Assembly: GCA_029781855.1 (NCBI GenBank)
Contig: JAKOVX010000117.1
Coordinates: 1 to 59,876, forward strand
Length of the DNA stretch: 59,876 nt
Direction: 5' to 3'
Origin: Acidobacteriota bacterium
Lineage (GTDB): Bacteria > Acidobacteriota > Blastocatellia > Pyrinomonadales > Pyrinomonadaceae
Part shown: piece after piece, positions 15,737-25,347 of the stretch
Layout of the letters: each line of letters opens with the position of its first letter
Position numbering within the stretch: position 1 is the stretch's first letter
Notes under the pieces: generated by a model
What the model was told of the DNA's origin: nothing
Databases searched by the model: none
The model's input: the letters and a program-made list of their open reading frames with translations, nothing else
Translations under genes and position numbers: made by a program

Positions 15737-16973
15737 GTGCGGCCCGATATTTTTTCACCGCTAAATCGAGCGAGTATTTTTCGACCGCCGAACGACGAGC
15801 CCGTTCGCCAAATTCCGCCAGCTGGCCACGCATCTCGTAGATCTGGCGGACCAAAGAAACCAAAGCGTCGGGATTCCCTGGTCTCAGATGCCACCCGACT
15901 TTGTCTTCGTCGATAACGCGTGCAAGCTCACTTTCAGGATCCGTAAGCGCAAGCATCGGCTTGCCTGCCGCCAGGATATTATACGTTCGACTCGGCATCG
16001 AAACGCCACGCATTTTCGGGATCAACGAAACCAACGCGACGTCACACGCATTGAGGAACACGAGCTGCGCGGAACGGGGCTTCGGGTTCAGTACAGTGAT
16101 GTTGGACAGGCCGTTAGACGCGATCGATTCGACCAACAAGGGTCTCTTTACTCCGGTTCCGAGGAAGATGAAATGGATGTCATCGACGTCGGAAAGCCGT
16201 TTTGCTGCTTCGATCAGCGTCTCCAGATCGTTCGGATGGCCCATGTTGCCAGCATAAAGGAAAATAAATTTGTCGGAAATTCCAAGTTCGGCCAAAAGCG
16301 TGTTTTCCGCACGCGGCTCGGGCCGGACGTCTTCGACCTCGGCCCAGTTTTGAATTACGTCGATTGAAGGAGCGAGTCCCGCCGTTTTTTGTTCGAGCAT
16401 TTCCTTCATGTCGCGACCGACGGCAATCAATTTTGCTGCATGTTTATAAAGCCATCTATTACAGTAATTAAGAACGCTAACTAAAAGTGATGCTTCATGT
16501 GTTTTGCCGACTGCCACCAGGATCTCCGGGTAGTTGTCGTGGATCAAAAGCGTATATTGAGATCCTCGGAGCAATGCCGCAAAAGCTGCAACGAACGGAA
16601 GCGATGGCGGCGTCGTGACAACGAGCACTTTGTCACCTGGCCGAAAGGAAACGAGGGCCCGAAAAAATGTTGAGACGCCTAGAGTCAACATATTAATAAG
16701 CCTGAAGACGATAATGTTCTTGTTGAGTGTAGTGCCCGCTACACGAAAAATGTCGACACCATTGTGCGTTTCTCGTTTCGGTGCGCGAGTTCCGCGACGC
16801 GAGTAGTTCGGCTGGCCGCAAATCGACTTAACCTCAAACGAATCAACGAGGCCCTCGGCGATCCTGGTCATATAGTAACCGGTCGAAGTTTCCTCCGGAT
16901 AATAGAGTTCGGTAACTACCCAGAGCCGCTGCTTCGCGAGTTCCGGGTTATTGGTCAACGTTTTATTGGCCAT
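15726..16973 (-). CDS. Glycosyltransferase family 4 (WcaI-like)
   Basis: About 415 residues with a two-domain GT-B fold. It has RLWVVTELYYPEETSTGYYM and a basic loop after it, then IHDNYPEILVAVG, VIQNWAEVEDVRP, FLYAGNMGHPNDLETLIEAA, and NILAAGKPMLALTDPESELA near the nucleotide-binding site. The pattern resembles WcaI/GT4 enzymes that add a sugar to lipid-linked intermediates. The start is set at ATG 16973 (MANKTL); an upstream ATG at 17018 would overlap the preceding gene by 56 bases and adds a non-family segment. The acceptor sugar cannot be told from sequence. Confidence 0.85.
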   Translation of the reverse strand: MANKTLTNNPELAKQRLWVVTELYYPEETSTGYYMTRIAEGLVDSFEVKSICGQPNYSRRGTRAPKRETHNGVDIFRVAGTTLNKNIIVFRLINMLTLGVSTFFRALVSFRPGDKVLVVTTPPSLPFVAAFAALLRGSQYTLLIHDNYPEILVAVGKTHEASLLVSVLNYCNRWLYKHAAKLIAVGRDMKEMLEQKTAGLAPSIDVIQNWAEVEDVRPEPRAENTLLAELGISDKFIFLYAGNMGHPNDLETLIEAAKRLSDVDDIHFIFLGTGVKRPLLVESIASNGLSNITVLNPKPRSAQLVFLNACDVALVSLIPKMRGVSMPSRTYNILAAGKPMLALTDPESELARVIDEDKVGWHLRPGNPDALVSLVRQIYEMRGQLAEFGERARRSAVEKYSLDLAVKKYRAALVP

Positions 16974-18159
16974 CGGATACTGATCTCGCACTGATATACA
17001 GGGCACGGGAAAGGACACGTGCTGTCGCTTCGTTTATTTCGGGCCGAGCGATCCACTCGACCGCGTACTGACGGGCACGCCGCGAGATTTCACTGAATTC
17101 ATCATTGTCCATCGCGATGCATCTTTTGATCTGGTCGACGTATTTCTCGGGTTGATCGAGAGGTATACGCCAACCGAGGCCTTTTTCGTCGACGTCAGTC
17201 CATACGTTCTGATCACTGATCAACAAAGGGCACCCCGCGGATAATCCTTCGATAAAAACGTAGCCAAAATTCTCGTTCAGTGTGGGCAGCACAAAAAAAT
17301 GATTGTCACAGACGCGAAGAAGAGCCTCTTTCCACGGGTATCCGCCGCTGATCGTCACCGATATATTCGACGGAAGCCGGGCAATGAGATCCTGGCAATA
17401 TTGCCAATACTCGGCATCCTCCGGCGGGCCGATAATATCAAATTCAACAGTTCCCTCTTCGATCTCGAGCAGACATTCCAGAAAGTATCCAAGATTTTTC
17501 TTGGGTACAATCCGCGAAATGAATACGAATTTTGCCGCTCCAGCTTCCTTCTTTGGCTTTAAAGATTGCGAATAGTCCGGCAGGATTGACCGCGGGACGA
17601 GATCAGGCGCGACCATTATGTCAACGCCTTCGCCGACGATAGCTCGAATCTCATCTTTTTCGGAATCGAACGACGCTTTCCAGATTACGCCGGCGTAGTG
17701 CCCGACAAGATCTGCGTAGGTCAAAAACAGCTTCTTTTTGAGCGGTTTCAGGGAGAGTGCCCCGGCCGAAAATTCACCACACGGAGCAACGATAACCGGT
17801 ACATCCGGCACCATTCGTTTGCGCCTTGCGGTCAGAAATTTCATTCCCGGCATTGAGAACGCACTATTCAGAAAGACCGCATCCGGGCCGACCTCATGAA
17901 AGAGCTCGGCCGCTTTGCCGACCGACATGCTGCGGGGCGAAAAATAAAAGACTCTCGCATTTTCAACTTCGTTCCATTTGTCGGTCGTTACGGTGGTATA
18001 GGGCTGAGTGTCGCCCTTGCTGTCATAATTTCGGGTGACGATATAGAAATCGTATTGTTCAGCGAATCGGTCGACCAAATTTACAAGTGTCCACACTCCG
18101 CCGCCGCTCTTAAATCCCGGAAGGTAATAATCGCAGAAGATCAGAAAACGCTTCTTCAT
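16963..18159 (-). CDS. Glycosyltransferase (GT4-like)
   Basis: 398 residues. N-terminal KKRFLIFCDYYLPGFKSGG, including the glycine loop GGGVWTLVNLVDRF, is the acceptor domain start of a GT-B enzyme. The donor half has KFVFISRIVPKKNLGYFLEC, VTISGGYPWKEALLRVCDNH, and the E-x7-E motif region in PTLNENFGYVFIEGLSAGCP. It is most like glycosyltransferases of exopolysaccharide clusters. It follows the UDP-HexNAc 2-epimerase gene by 3 bp and overlaps the next glycosyltransferase, so the three are one transcript. The sugar specificity is unknown. Confidence 0.82.
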   Translation of the reverse strand: MKKRFLIFCDYYLPGFKSGGGVWTLVNLVDRFAEQYDFYIVTRNYDSKGDTQPYTTVTTDKWNEVENARVFYFSPRSMSVGKAAELFHEVGPDAVFLNSAFSMPGMKFLTARRKRMVPDVPVIVAPCGEFSAGALSLKPLKKKLFLTYADLVGHYAGVIWKASFDSEKDEIRAIVGEGVDIMVAPDLVPRSILPDYSQSLKPKKEAGAAKFVFISRIVPKKNLGYFLECLLEIEEGTVEFDIIGPPEDAEYWQYCQDLIARLPSNISVTISGGYPWKEALLRVCDNHFFVLPTLNENFGYVFIEGLSAGCPLLISDQNVWTDVDEKGLGWRIPLDQPEKYVDQIKRCIAMDNDEFSEISRRARQYAVEWIARPEINEATARVLSRALYISARSVSDGQ

Positions 18160-18162
18160 TGC

Positions 18163-19272
18163 CTAGATCTGTGATTCACCATGCCGGCGTTGGCTTGCAT
18201 AGCCGAGGACGATCTTGCTAACCGTCTGCGAGACATTCTCGACGAGGTATTCGCGGGGAGCGGTCCAGGCCGCGGGTTGCGCGATCGCGAGGTCGACGGC
18301 GCCGACGATCGAATCCGGGTCCGATCCCGCCAGAATGTTGCTGCCGCACTCGATCGTTTCGGGCCGTTCGGTCACGTCTCGAAGCGTGACATTCGGGATA
18401 CCGAAGATCGCACATTCCTCCTGGACCGTTCCGCTGTCGGTCAGAACGGCGAGCGAATTCTTTTCAAGCTGAACAAAATCGAACAGGCCAAAAGCATCCA
18501 GCAAACGCACCTTAGCCGAACCCGGAGCGATCCCGAACTGATTTATCCGCTCCGCCGTTCGGGGATGAACGCTCACCAGGATCTCTTTCCCAAACTTCTC
18601 ACTGATCTGTGTAAACGCAGTAAAAATATTTACAAGCCGTTCGTGGACATCAACGTTTTCTGCCCGATGGAGCGTTACCAGGAAATACTCGAACGGCTGC
18701 ACTTTCAATTGTTTCAAAATGTCGCTGTTCTCGATCTGCGGCGCGTAAAAGTCGAGCACCTCTTTGATCGGATTTCCCGTTATGAAGATCCGGTCGCGAT
18801 CGATCCCTTCGCGGACGAGATTTTCTTTACTGCGTTCGGTGTAAGGCAATAATACCGAGCTCGAATGGTCGATCAGCCGGCGGTTGACCTCCTCCGGTAC
18901 ACGATCGTCATAGCACCGGTTTCCGGCCTCCATATGAAAGACCGGGATCCGCCGCCGGGCAGCCGCGATAGCGGACAAGGCACTGTTCGTGTCGCCAAGA
19001 ATCAAAACGCGGTCTGGTTTATGCTTTTCAAACATTTCATCGCATTTCGCGAGGATCTGGCCGGCCTGATCGGCAAACGAGGTGGATTTGATCCCTAAAT
19101 GCTCGTCCGGTGTGCGAACCTCGAGGTCGCGAATGAAAATGTCACTCAGGCTCTCATGATAGTTCTGCCCGGTGTGCACCATTACGTGCTCGCAATGTTG
19201 ATCAAGAACCTTCATCACGAGGCTGAGCCTTATGATTTCCGGACGAGTTCCGAAGATTGTCATTACTTTCAT
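18163..19272 (-). CDS. UDP-HexNAc 2-epimerase (WecB/FnlC-like)
   Basis: 369-residue non-hydrolysing UDP-sugar 2-epimerase. Signatures include MKVMTIFGTRPEIIRLSLVM, HTGQNYHESLSDIFIRDL, HMEAGNRCYDDRVPEEVNRR, LVTLHRAENVD, and LTDSGTVQEECAIFGIPNVT. The R-C-x-D-RVPEE form and its pairing with a CapE/FnlA-type dehydratase-epimerase and an RmlD-type reductase point to the last step of a UDP-2-acetamido-2,6-dideoxy-L-hexose pathway (FnlC/WbjD/WbvD type) rather than plain UDP-ManNAc synthesis by WecB. That refinement is inferred from context. Confidence 0.88.
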   Translation of the reverse strand: MKVMTIFGTRPEIIRLSLVMKVLDQHCEHVMVHTGQNYHESLSDIFIRDLEVRTPDEHLGIKSTSFADQAGQILAKCDEMFEKHKPDRVLILGDTNSALSAIAAARRRIPVFHMEAGNRCYDDRVPEEVNRRLIDHSSSVLLPYTERSKENLVREGIDRDRIFITGNPIKEVLDFYAPQIENSDILKQLKVQPFEYFLVTLHRAENVDVHERLVNIFTAFTQISEKFGKEILVSVHPRTAERINQFGIAPGSAKVRLLDAFGLFDFVQLEKNSLAVLTDSGTVQEECAIFGIPNVTLRDVTERPETIECGSNILAGSDPDSIVGAVDLAIAQPAAWTAPREYLVENVSQTVSKIVLGYASQRRHGESQI

Positions 19273-19294
19273 ATTTTTATTTGAGTAACGGAGA

Positions 19295-20344
19295 CTAGTT
19301 TTCGGAAATGAATCGTTCTATTTCTGAATGTGCATCCGACAGCAAGACCCGAAGCTCATCCACGGAAATATTGTCGTCCTTTGACGAATATTCACTCGTC
19401 AACGCCGCGGTAAAGCCCTGTCCGTCGCGAAGTTCCGGCAGCACCGGCAGGATCACGTAGTAGCCGTTAGCCTCGATCGTGCGAAAGCACTCTTCTTCGG
19501 ACACCATGATCTCGTGGACCTTTTCTCCAGGCCGGATGCCTGTAAATTCCATTGGGACCTGCCTGCTGCCCATCAACGCCTTGGCAACGTCTGTGATCAG
19601 GGCAGACTGAACCTTTGGAACGAACGTGGCACCGCGTCGACCGCTGGCGACAGCTTCGAATACGGTGTCTACGGCACGGTCGAGACTGAGCAGAAATCTG
19701 GTCATCTCCGGCAATGTGATCGTAACGGTCTTACCATTTTTGATCTGTTCCACGAATAAAGGGATGATCGACCCACGCGATGCGATGACGTTCCCGTAGC
19801 GGACGCAGTTGATCGCGACATCGGGCGCGTCACGATTTGCCTCGATCAGGACACGCTCCTGAAGGGCCTTGGTCATACCCATTACATTGATCGGTTTACA
19901 GGCCTTGTCAGTTGAGATCCCGATAATTTGCCTAACTGGAAGCTTATTTTCACGGATGCCACGCACAATGTTTTGAGCACCGCAGATGTTCGTCAGAACG
20001 GCTTCGTAAGGAAAATATTCGCAAGACGGCACCTGCTTTAACGCAGCGGCGTGAAAGATCACGTCGGCGTTTCGCATCGCCGAGAGCAATGATGAGTAAT
20101 CTCGGACGTCGCCGATACGGAACTTCAGAAGGCTCTGCGAATTCTGGTAAATGATGTCATCGGTGGCAGTGTCACGATTGAGAAAATCCAGCCGCATATA
20201 ATGCTGCTTGGCTTCGTCGCGAGAGAAGACCGTGACGTCCGCGGGCACACCCATTTCGCCGCCAAGGATCCGGCGGACCAGCGTTTGGCCGAGCGAACCC
20301 GTTCCGCCCGTAATTAGAATTCGTTTGCCTTCGAGGTGCTTCAT
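19295..20344 (-). CDS. UDP-GlcNAc 4,6-dehydratase/5-epimerase family (CapE/FnlA/WbjB-like)
   Basis: 349-residue short-chain dehydrogenase of the FlaA1/CapE group. It has GGTGSLGQTLVRRIL (NAD(P) binding), VFSRDEAKQHYMRL, HAAALKQVPSCEYFPYEAV, STDKACKPINVMGMTKALQE and SFIEN-type tail. The usual YxxxK is replaced by MGMTK, a Met version known in this dehydratase group. The enzyme makes UDP-2-acetamido-2,6-dideoxy-beta-L-arabino-hexos-4-ulose from UDP-GlcNAc. Its ATG overlaps the TAA of the upstream RmlD-like gene by one base. Its neighbours on both sides carry out the next two steps. Confidence 0.88.
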   Translation of the reverse strand: MKHLEGKRILITGGTGSLGQTLVRRILGGEMGVPADVTVFSRDEAKQHYMRLDFLNRDTATDDIIYQNSQSLLKFRIGDVRDYSSLLSAMRNADVIFHAAALKQVPSCEYFPYEAVLTNICGAQNIVRGIRENKLPVRQIIGISTDKACKPINVMGMTKALQERVLIEANRDAPDVAINCVRYGNVIASRGSIIPLFVEQIKNGKTVTITLPEMTRFLLSLDRAVDTVFEAVASGRRGATFVPKVQSALITDVAKALMGSRQVPMEFTGIRPGEKVHEIMVSEEECFRTIEANGYYVILPVLPELRDGQGFTAALTSEYSSKDDNISVDELRVLLSDAHSEIERFISEN

Positions 20345-21219
20345 TATTTCCAGTTATCGTATGGTGTCGGGTCGGTTGCCATCTTTCGGATCATTTCTTC
20401 CCACGGCTGCGGCCGAAATCCCGTCGCCTTTTCGAACTTACTTCCGTTGAGGCTTCGGTCGATCCGGAACTCTTCGGAACGCTCGATCGAGACCGAGGCT
20501 TCGAAATATTTGTTTACCAGAGTAAGCAGATCGAATTTGTTTATCGGCTCTGATGCAACGTGATACAGGCCATTAAGGTCTTTGTGATCAGTGATCAAAC
20601 TAGCAATTATATCGGCAAAAACGATCGTTGGAAAGCCGGAGTAGATCGCGTTGGCAAACCCTGTCACCGTCTTGCCGCGATTCGACAGGAACCACTCGAT
20701 CAGGCTATGCGCGGTGCCGAGTTCCCTGCCGATTATCGAGGTCCGAATGGTCAGGCAGTTTTCGCCCTTAGCCTCGCCGAGGGCTTTGCTCTTGCCGTAA
20801 AGATCGGTCGCGTTCGGCGTATCGGCCTCGCTGTAATTACCTTTTGCGCCGTCAAAAACACAGTCGGTGCTGATCGTGATCAGGCGAAACCCGTATTTTG
20901 CGCCCAATTCCGCGAGCCGATGCGGAAAGATCGAGTTTATCTCCAGCGTGGTGATGACATTCTTTGCTGACGGCAACTGCTTGATGACGCCGACAGCGTT
21001 TACAACGACATCTGGTCTAGCGACTTGAATTGCAGACTCGATCGATCCGACATCGAATGCACTGACATTTCCTATTGTTTTGTCGGGATCGAACAGACCA
21101 TAGCGTTTCACGGTGTCAAACGAGCCGCGGATCGTGCACCAAACATCGAAAACGCCCGCCAGTTGCTGCATGAGCTTGTGTCCGAGCATTCCGTTTGCTC
21201 CGAAGATCAATATTCGCAT
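20344..21219 (-). CDS. RmlD-like NAD(P)-dependent sugar reductase
   Basis: 291 residues (start at ATG 21219, MRILIFGANGMLGHKL; a further upstream ATG adds ten unlike residues). It shows GANGMLG, NAVGVIKQL, ISTDCVFDGAKGNYSE, and YGKSKALGEAK with the SDR YxxxK. It matches the dTDP-4-dehydrorhamnose reductase family. Placed between CapE-like and WecB-like genes it most likely reduces the 4-keto UDP-HexNAc. In Vibrio O37 the RmlD-like WbvR in the same position gives UDP-L-RhaNAc, which is then epimerised to UDP-L-QuiNAc. A CapF-type cupin domain is absent here. No RmlA/B/C genes are in the window. Confidence 0.83.
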   Translation of the reverse strand: MRILIFGANGMLGHKLMQQLAGVFDVWCTIRGSFDTVKRYGLFDPDKTIGNVSAFDVGSIESAIQVARPDVVVNAVGVIKQLPSAKNVITTLEINSIFPHRLAELGAKYGFRLITISTDCVFDGAKGNYSEADTPNATDLYGKSKALGEAKGENCLTIRTSIIGRELGTAHSLIEWFLSNRGKTVTGFANAIYSGFPTIVFADIIASLITDHKDLNGLYHVASEPINKFDLLTLVNKYFEASVSIERSEEFRIDRSLNGSKFEKATGFRPQPWEEMIRKMATDPTPYDNWK

Positions 21220-21283
21220 CGTTGTTTTGACTCTCCGACAGTGCCCCACCTACATCCGCTTGCGTCGAGGCCTTGTCTCCAGC

Positions 21284-22405
21284 CTATCTGGCACCAGGTG
21301 CAATCAATAACCGTTCGCATGCCCGGTGGACCTCGTCGGGCAGTACCAACTCAAGGCATTTGTGCGAATTAAAACAGACCGGAGCCTGGCATCCTTCGCA
21401 TTCGACCGAACGACGAAACACGGCATTTCGATCGCCAAACGGGTTCCATCGTCCGATCGCGTCGATCGCCGCGAAAATGGCGACGCACGGAGTGCCTGCT
21501 GCTGCGGCCATATGCATTGTTCCCGTGTCGTTGCCGAGATAGAGGTCGCATTTGCCCAGCAAAGCAGTCGCTTCGCGAATACCGAGTTTTCCGGCGGCGT
21601 TGGCCCCGGTTTCCCATGATCTCGTCAGCCTCTCGCCGACTTCACGGTCTTCGGGCCCGCCGAAGACGATAGGAAATACGTCAAAAGCTTCGACGAGTCG
21701 GCCGACAACCGCTTCAAAGTGCTGCTCTGGCCAGATCTTCGACTCCCATTTGCTTCCGGGTGCAATTCCGATCAATCGACGGCCGCGGTGATCGGTCTCG
21801 TTTTCCATCCATTTAGTTGCCGTTCCGATCTCGGCGACCGTGAGGCCCATGTCGGGGAACAAGCTGCCGCGATCGACCTTGATCCCGTCAAATTCAAGAC
21901 ATCGCAAAAGGAATTCGCCCTCGCTTTCAACCGACGGAGTCGGCTTTTCGAGAACGGCGCCCAACGTGTTTTGCCTCAAATACTCGCTACCTAAGACGTT
22001 TCTGATACCGGCTTTTCGGAAGAACCCGAGATCCCGGTCTATCTGTGATACTGTTCGGTTTCGGGTCATCAAATAGAAAAGAGCATCAAATCCACGCGAT
22101 CTCAGGGCCAAGGCCAGTTTTGCATATGCTGCGGCGGAACGCACCGGCCCAAGATTTGACGGGTACGCCATCCAATCGTCAAAGAGACCGGTCGCCGGCA
22201 ACACATTTCGCGATGAAATGTAGTTAGGATTTTTTGCATCCGTGTTAGTCAGCAGTGTCAACCTAGCCGACGGGAAGGCCTTCCTGACGGCCCACAACGC
22301 CGGCAGCGCGACGATCGTATCTCCAAGATGGCCAACACGAAAAACTAAAATGTTCTTAAATTCCAACTTTGTTTGATTGGTTTCTTTTTGATGCGTCGAA
22401 CTCAT
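21284..22405 (-). CDS. Glycosyltransferase family 9 (heptosyltransferase-like)
   Basis: 373 residues, GT9. Signatures include NILVFRVGHLGDTIVALPAL, IGIAPGSKWESKIWPEQHFE, IVFGGPEDREVGERLT, and LYLGNDTGTMHMAAAAGTPC. GT9 members transfer ADP-heptose to LPS core or heptose and other sugars in polysaccharides. The directly upstream genes make activated heptose, which supports a heptosyltransferase. The ATG 22405 lies 50 bases inside the end of the HldA-like gene; a TTG at 22366 is the only alternative and lacks a ribosome site. Confidence 0.88.
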   Translation of the reverse strand: MSSTHQKETNQTKLEFKNILVFRVGHLGDTIVALPALWAVRKAFPSARLTLLTNTDAKNPNYISSRNVLPATGLFDDWMAYPSNLGPVRSAAAYAKLALALRSRGFDALFYLMTRNRTVSQIDRDLGFFRKAGIRNVLGSEYLRQNTLGAVLEKPTPSVESEGEFLLRCLEFDGIKVDRGSLFPDMGLTVAEIGTATKWMENETDHRGRRLIGIAPGSKWESKIWPEQHFEAVVGRLVEAFDVFPIVFGGPEDREVGERLTRSWETGANAAGKLGIREATALLGKCDLYLGNDTGTMHMAAAAGTPCVAIFAAIDAIGRWNPFGDRNAVFRRSVECEGCQAPVCFNSHKCLELVLPDEVHRACERLLIAPGAR

Positions 22406-23348
22406 TGACCAGGTCCAAGAGCTTTATCGACGACGTGCCAACAGTCTCAACTACAAGGCCCGCAGCAATGTTTGCGACATTCGCGGCGTCGGGCAAGCTC
22501 ATGCCTCCGGCCAATGCAACGGCGATGGTTGCGATCACGGTATCGCCTGCGCCGGTAACATCGTAGACTTTTCGAGCGCGCGAGTGCAGATGATAAGGTG
22601 ATTTGCCCGACTCAAATAACGTCATTCCTTTTTCGCCCTGGGTTATCAGAATTGAATCCAGTGATAGCTTTTGCATCAGAGTCTTTCCCGCTGCATCGAC
22701 CAATTCCTCCGGGCCGTCATCGAATCCACACGCGTCCAAAGCCTCTCGCTTATTGGGCGTAAGGAGTGTCGCTCCGGCGTATTTCTGATAATTCTTCCCT
22801 TTCGGATCTACCAGTACCGGTCTCCCAAGATCACGAGCAGTGGAGATCACGTGCGAAAGCACCGCGTCTGTCAGGAATCCCTTCGCATAATCTGAAATGA
22901 CAACGACACGGCATTTCTCAATGATTTCGGAAATAGCCCGGTTGACTGTCTCGACGTGAGCGGTAGTGAGCTCATCGTCCGATTCCTGGTCGACGCGAGC
23001 AACATGCTGGCCGTGCGCCACGAGCCGCGTCTTAACCGTCGTTGGACGATCCGAAAGACGAACAAGATGATCGCCCGAGACTTCGGCCGTTCGCAATATA
23101 TCCGGCAGCAAATTCCCCTCGGCGTCATCTCCGACTATGCCGATCAAATATGGAATACCGCCTAGGCCAGCAATGTTCGCAGCAACGTTCGCTGCACCGC
23201 CAGCAGCGAGGCTGGTCGAACGCATTCGTACGACAGGAACAGGAGCCTCCGGCGAGATCCTGTTAACGTCACCCCACCAATACCTGTCGAGCATTACATC
23301 GCCGACGACGAGCACCTCAACGCCCTTAAATGCTTCCAAACTTATCAT
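22356..23348 (-). CDS. D-glycero-D-manno-heptose-7-phosphate kinase (RfaE1/HldA)
   Basis: 330-residue PfkB-family kinase. It begins MISLEAFKGVEVLVVGDVML and continues DRYWWGDVNRISPEAPVPVV, the RfaE N-domain signature. Later it has VISDYAKGFLTDAVLS, TLLTPNKREALDACG, and the catalytic GAGDTVIATIAVALAGG. It phosphorylates heptose-7-phosphate at C1. The adenylyltransferase half of HldE is on a separate protein just upstream (HldC-GmhA fusion), so this is the HldA arrangement. It starts immediately after the stop of that fusion. Confidence 0.9.
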   Translation of the reverse strand: MISLEAFKGVEVLVVGDVMLDRYWWGDVNRISPEAPVPVVRMRSTSLAAGGAANVAANIAGLGGIPYLIGIVGDDAEGNLLPDILRTAEVSGDHLVRLSDRPTTVKTRLVAHGQHVARVDQESDDELTTAHVETVNRAISEIIEKCRVVVISDYAKGFLTDAVLSHVISTARDLGRPVLVDPKGKNYQKYAGATLLTPNKREALDACGFDDGPEELVDAAGKTLMQKLSLDSILITQGEKGMTLFESGKSPYHLHSRARKVYDVTGAGDTVIATIAVALAGGMSLPDAANVANIAAGLVVETVGTSSIKLLDLVNEFDASKRNQSNKVGI

Positions 23349-24356
23349 TTATTTCTGATCTTCATCTACAAAAGCGGCGTCCAGGAGTTCGCACCAAATG
23401 TGCGCCACAGCGATGTGGGCTTCCTGGATGCGTGCGGTCCTTTCAGACGGTGCCATAAAACACGCGTCAGAAAGCGAAGCAAGCTTCTTACCCTTCGCAC
23501 CGGTCATTCCCACGACCGTGCAACCTCTTCGCCTCGCCTCCATGACCGCGGCGATCACGTTCGGCGAATTTCCACTCGTGCTGATCGCGATCAGGAGATC
23601 GCCTTCCGACGCGAGTGCCTCGACTTGACGCGAAAAAACCCGCTCGAACGAGTAATCGTTGGCCAACGCCGTTAGCGCCGATGTATCGGTGGTAAGGGCG
23701 ATCGCCGGCAGGGCCCGCCGCTCGGCCTCATATCGACCGACGAATTCAGCGGCAATATGTTGAGCGTCGGCCGCGCTTCCACCATTTCCGCAAAGTAGTA
23801 CCTTTTTGCCTGCTTTTGCCGTGTTAACAATGATCTTCGCACAGTCTGCGATGTTTTCTGTATGCGAATCAAGCAGTGTTCTGAATTCATCAAGATGTTC
23901 GTTCAGAGAGAGTTCGATAATCGTCTCGCCTCTCGCAGCATCGCTTTGGCGTTTTGGCATGCGTTCGGCTATTTCGCTGGTCGAAAATCCCTCGACCAGC
24001 GGAAGCGAAAAAACCTCGCCGCCGTTCGCTTTGACGTAGTCGGCACCAATTATCTCAGTTTCCTTCCAATCTCCGCCTTTGACGAGCACATTTGGTTTTA
24101 TCTGTTCGATCAACTTTTGTGGTGTCGATTCGTCAAAGATCAGAACCTCGTCGACCGCCTTCAAGCCGAGCAGCACGGCTTTACGGGCGCTTTCGTCCTG
24201 CAACGGCCTCCCGGGACCCTTGATCGCCCGCACCGAACGGTCACTATTAATGCCGACGATCAGCCGCGTCCCTAGCTCGCGTGCTCGTGTAAGCAAGTCG
24301 ATGTGTCCAGGGTGAAGGATATCAAAACAACCGTTTGTAAAGACGATCTTTTCCAT
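23349..24356 (-). CDS. Fusion of heptose-1-P nucleotidyltransferase (HldC/RfaE2) and sedoheptulose-7-P isomerase (GmhA)
   Basis: 335 residues, two enzymes in one chain. Residues 1 to about 135 are an RfaE2-type cytidylyltransferase-fold domain: [20 protein letters not shown] with Hx[43 protein letters not shown]. Residues about 150-335 are GmhA (SIS fold): [51 protein letters not shown], and [16 protein letters not shown]. GmhA makes D-glycero-D-manno-heptose-7-P and HldC activates the 1-phosphate. The start is ATG 24356 (MEKIVFTNG), the family N-terminus, not the further upstream open frame. The fusion order puts the last activation step before the first isomerase step. Confidence 0.88.
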   Translation of the reverse strand: MEKIVFTNGCFDILHPGHIDLLTRARELGTRLIVGINSDRSVRAIKGPGRPLQDESARKAVLLGLKAVDEVLIFDESTPQKLIEQIKPNVLVKGGDWKETEIIGADYVKANGGEVFSLPLVEGFSTSEIAERMPKRQSDAARGETIIELSLNEHLDEFRTLLDSHTENIADCAKIIVNTAKAGKKVLLCGNGGSAADAQHIAAEFVGRYEAERRALPAIALTTDTSALTALANDYSFERVFSRQVEALASEGDLLIAISTSGNSPNVIAAVMEARRRGCTVVGMTGAKGKKLASLSDACFMAPSERTARIQEAHIAVAHIWCELLDAAFVDEDQK

Positions 24357-24369
24357 AATTCTGTGAAAC

Positions 24370-25206
24370 TCAATCACCTCTTCGAGCGACCAAAAGTCTT
24401 TGCGACCTGATCTCATCGGCAAATTCCGTGAAGAAATTCTCAAGTTTCTTGATCTCAACGATTTCAAAACCGTGTTTCGAGACTATTTCAATGTGTTCCT
24501 GCTCGGTGCGTCCGAAGCAGTGTAGGCCGATCTTGAACTTTACCCTTCCCTTTGCCGAACGGTCTTTGCGAAACTCTTCCTCGCTTTTCCATGTCTCGTC
24601 GTTAAGCTGGATATGGAGCAGCAATTGCCCTCCTGGTTTCAACTTCCGGTAACAGTTTTTCAGTACGATCTCGAAGACCTCATTGGTCAAATGCTGAATG
24701 ACGGCGAAGCTGTAAACCGCATTTAAACCCCCGTCTGGGATCGCGTCGAGCCCGTCCTTGCCTACCGCGATGTACTCGATATTTTCGGCAGAGTTTATAA
24801 TTCTTGCACATTCTATCGCTCCCAACGAGAGATCCAAACCGTATATTTTTCTCACATACGGAGCAGTCGCTTTTGCCAGGAATCCCGGGCCGCAACCATA
24901 ATCCAGTACCGTATCATTAGCATCCAAATAGCGAGAGAGCATTTTTTCGTAAATGTTCTCCCGAGATTTGGTCACCGCGTCGAAGTTCGCCTCAAGATAC
25001 TCGGTATTGCTCATGCCCCGATACTTGGGATTGTCGTGATCAAAAAAATAATGAGGACTCAACGAAAGAATCCTAAGCGCCCAGAGCGGTCTCCCTGATT
25101 CCGGGACACGCCTAAGCAAAGCAGGTATCCATTTCGCACCAAGATAGTTTTGAGGTTCCTTGCCTAAGGAAACGAACCATTTGGCAACCTCCAGAGATTT
25201 GACCAT
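24370..25206 (-). CDS. Class I SAM-dependent methyltransferase
   Basis: 278 residues. The Rossmann motif I is [20 protein letters not shown], followed by [15 protein letters not shown] (motif II acidic residue), [20 protein letters not shown], and [13 protein letters not shown]. The N-terminal 90 residues carry no known motif. It most resembles methyltransferases found in surface polysaccharide clusters; it probably methylates a sugar or a nucleotide-sugar, but the target cannot be read. It sits 13 bp upstream of the HldC-GmhA fusion. Confidence 0.8.
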   Translation of the reverse strand: MVKSLEVAKWFVSLGKEPQNYLGAKWIPALLRRVPESGRPLWALRILSLSPHYFFDHDNPKYRGMSNTEYLEANFDAVTKSRENIYEKMLSRYLDANDTVLDYGCGPGFLAKATAPYVRKIYGLDLSLGAIECARIINSAENIEYIAVGKDGLDAIPDGGLNAVYSFAVIQHLTNEVFEIVLKNCYRKLKPGGQLLLHIQLNDETWKSEEEFRKDRSAKGRVKFKIGLHCFGRTEQEHIEIVSKHGFEIVEIKKLENFFTEFADEIRSQRLLVARRGD

Positions 25207-25347
25207 ATTAACTGCTACTTAATACGACACTTCTAAAATTCTAATGCGGTCCTCAGGCGGCACGGCCCGCGTCTGCACAGCTTAATAGCGGCAAGAACGA
25301 AACCTCTCGTTACGAGACCATTCTTATTCTTCCCTATTTCGGTTGGC

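Noticed and set aside
20344..21219. dTDP-rhamnose reductase (true RmlD)
   Set aside because: No rmlA, rmlB or rmlC is present, and the gene sits tightly between two UDP-HexNAc enzymes, so a UDP-sugar reductase is more likely.
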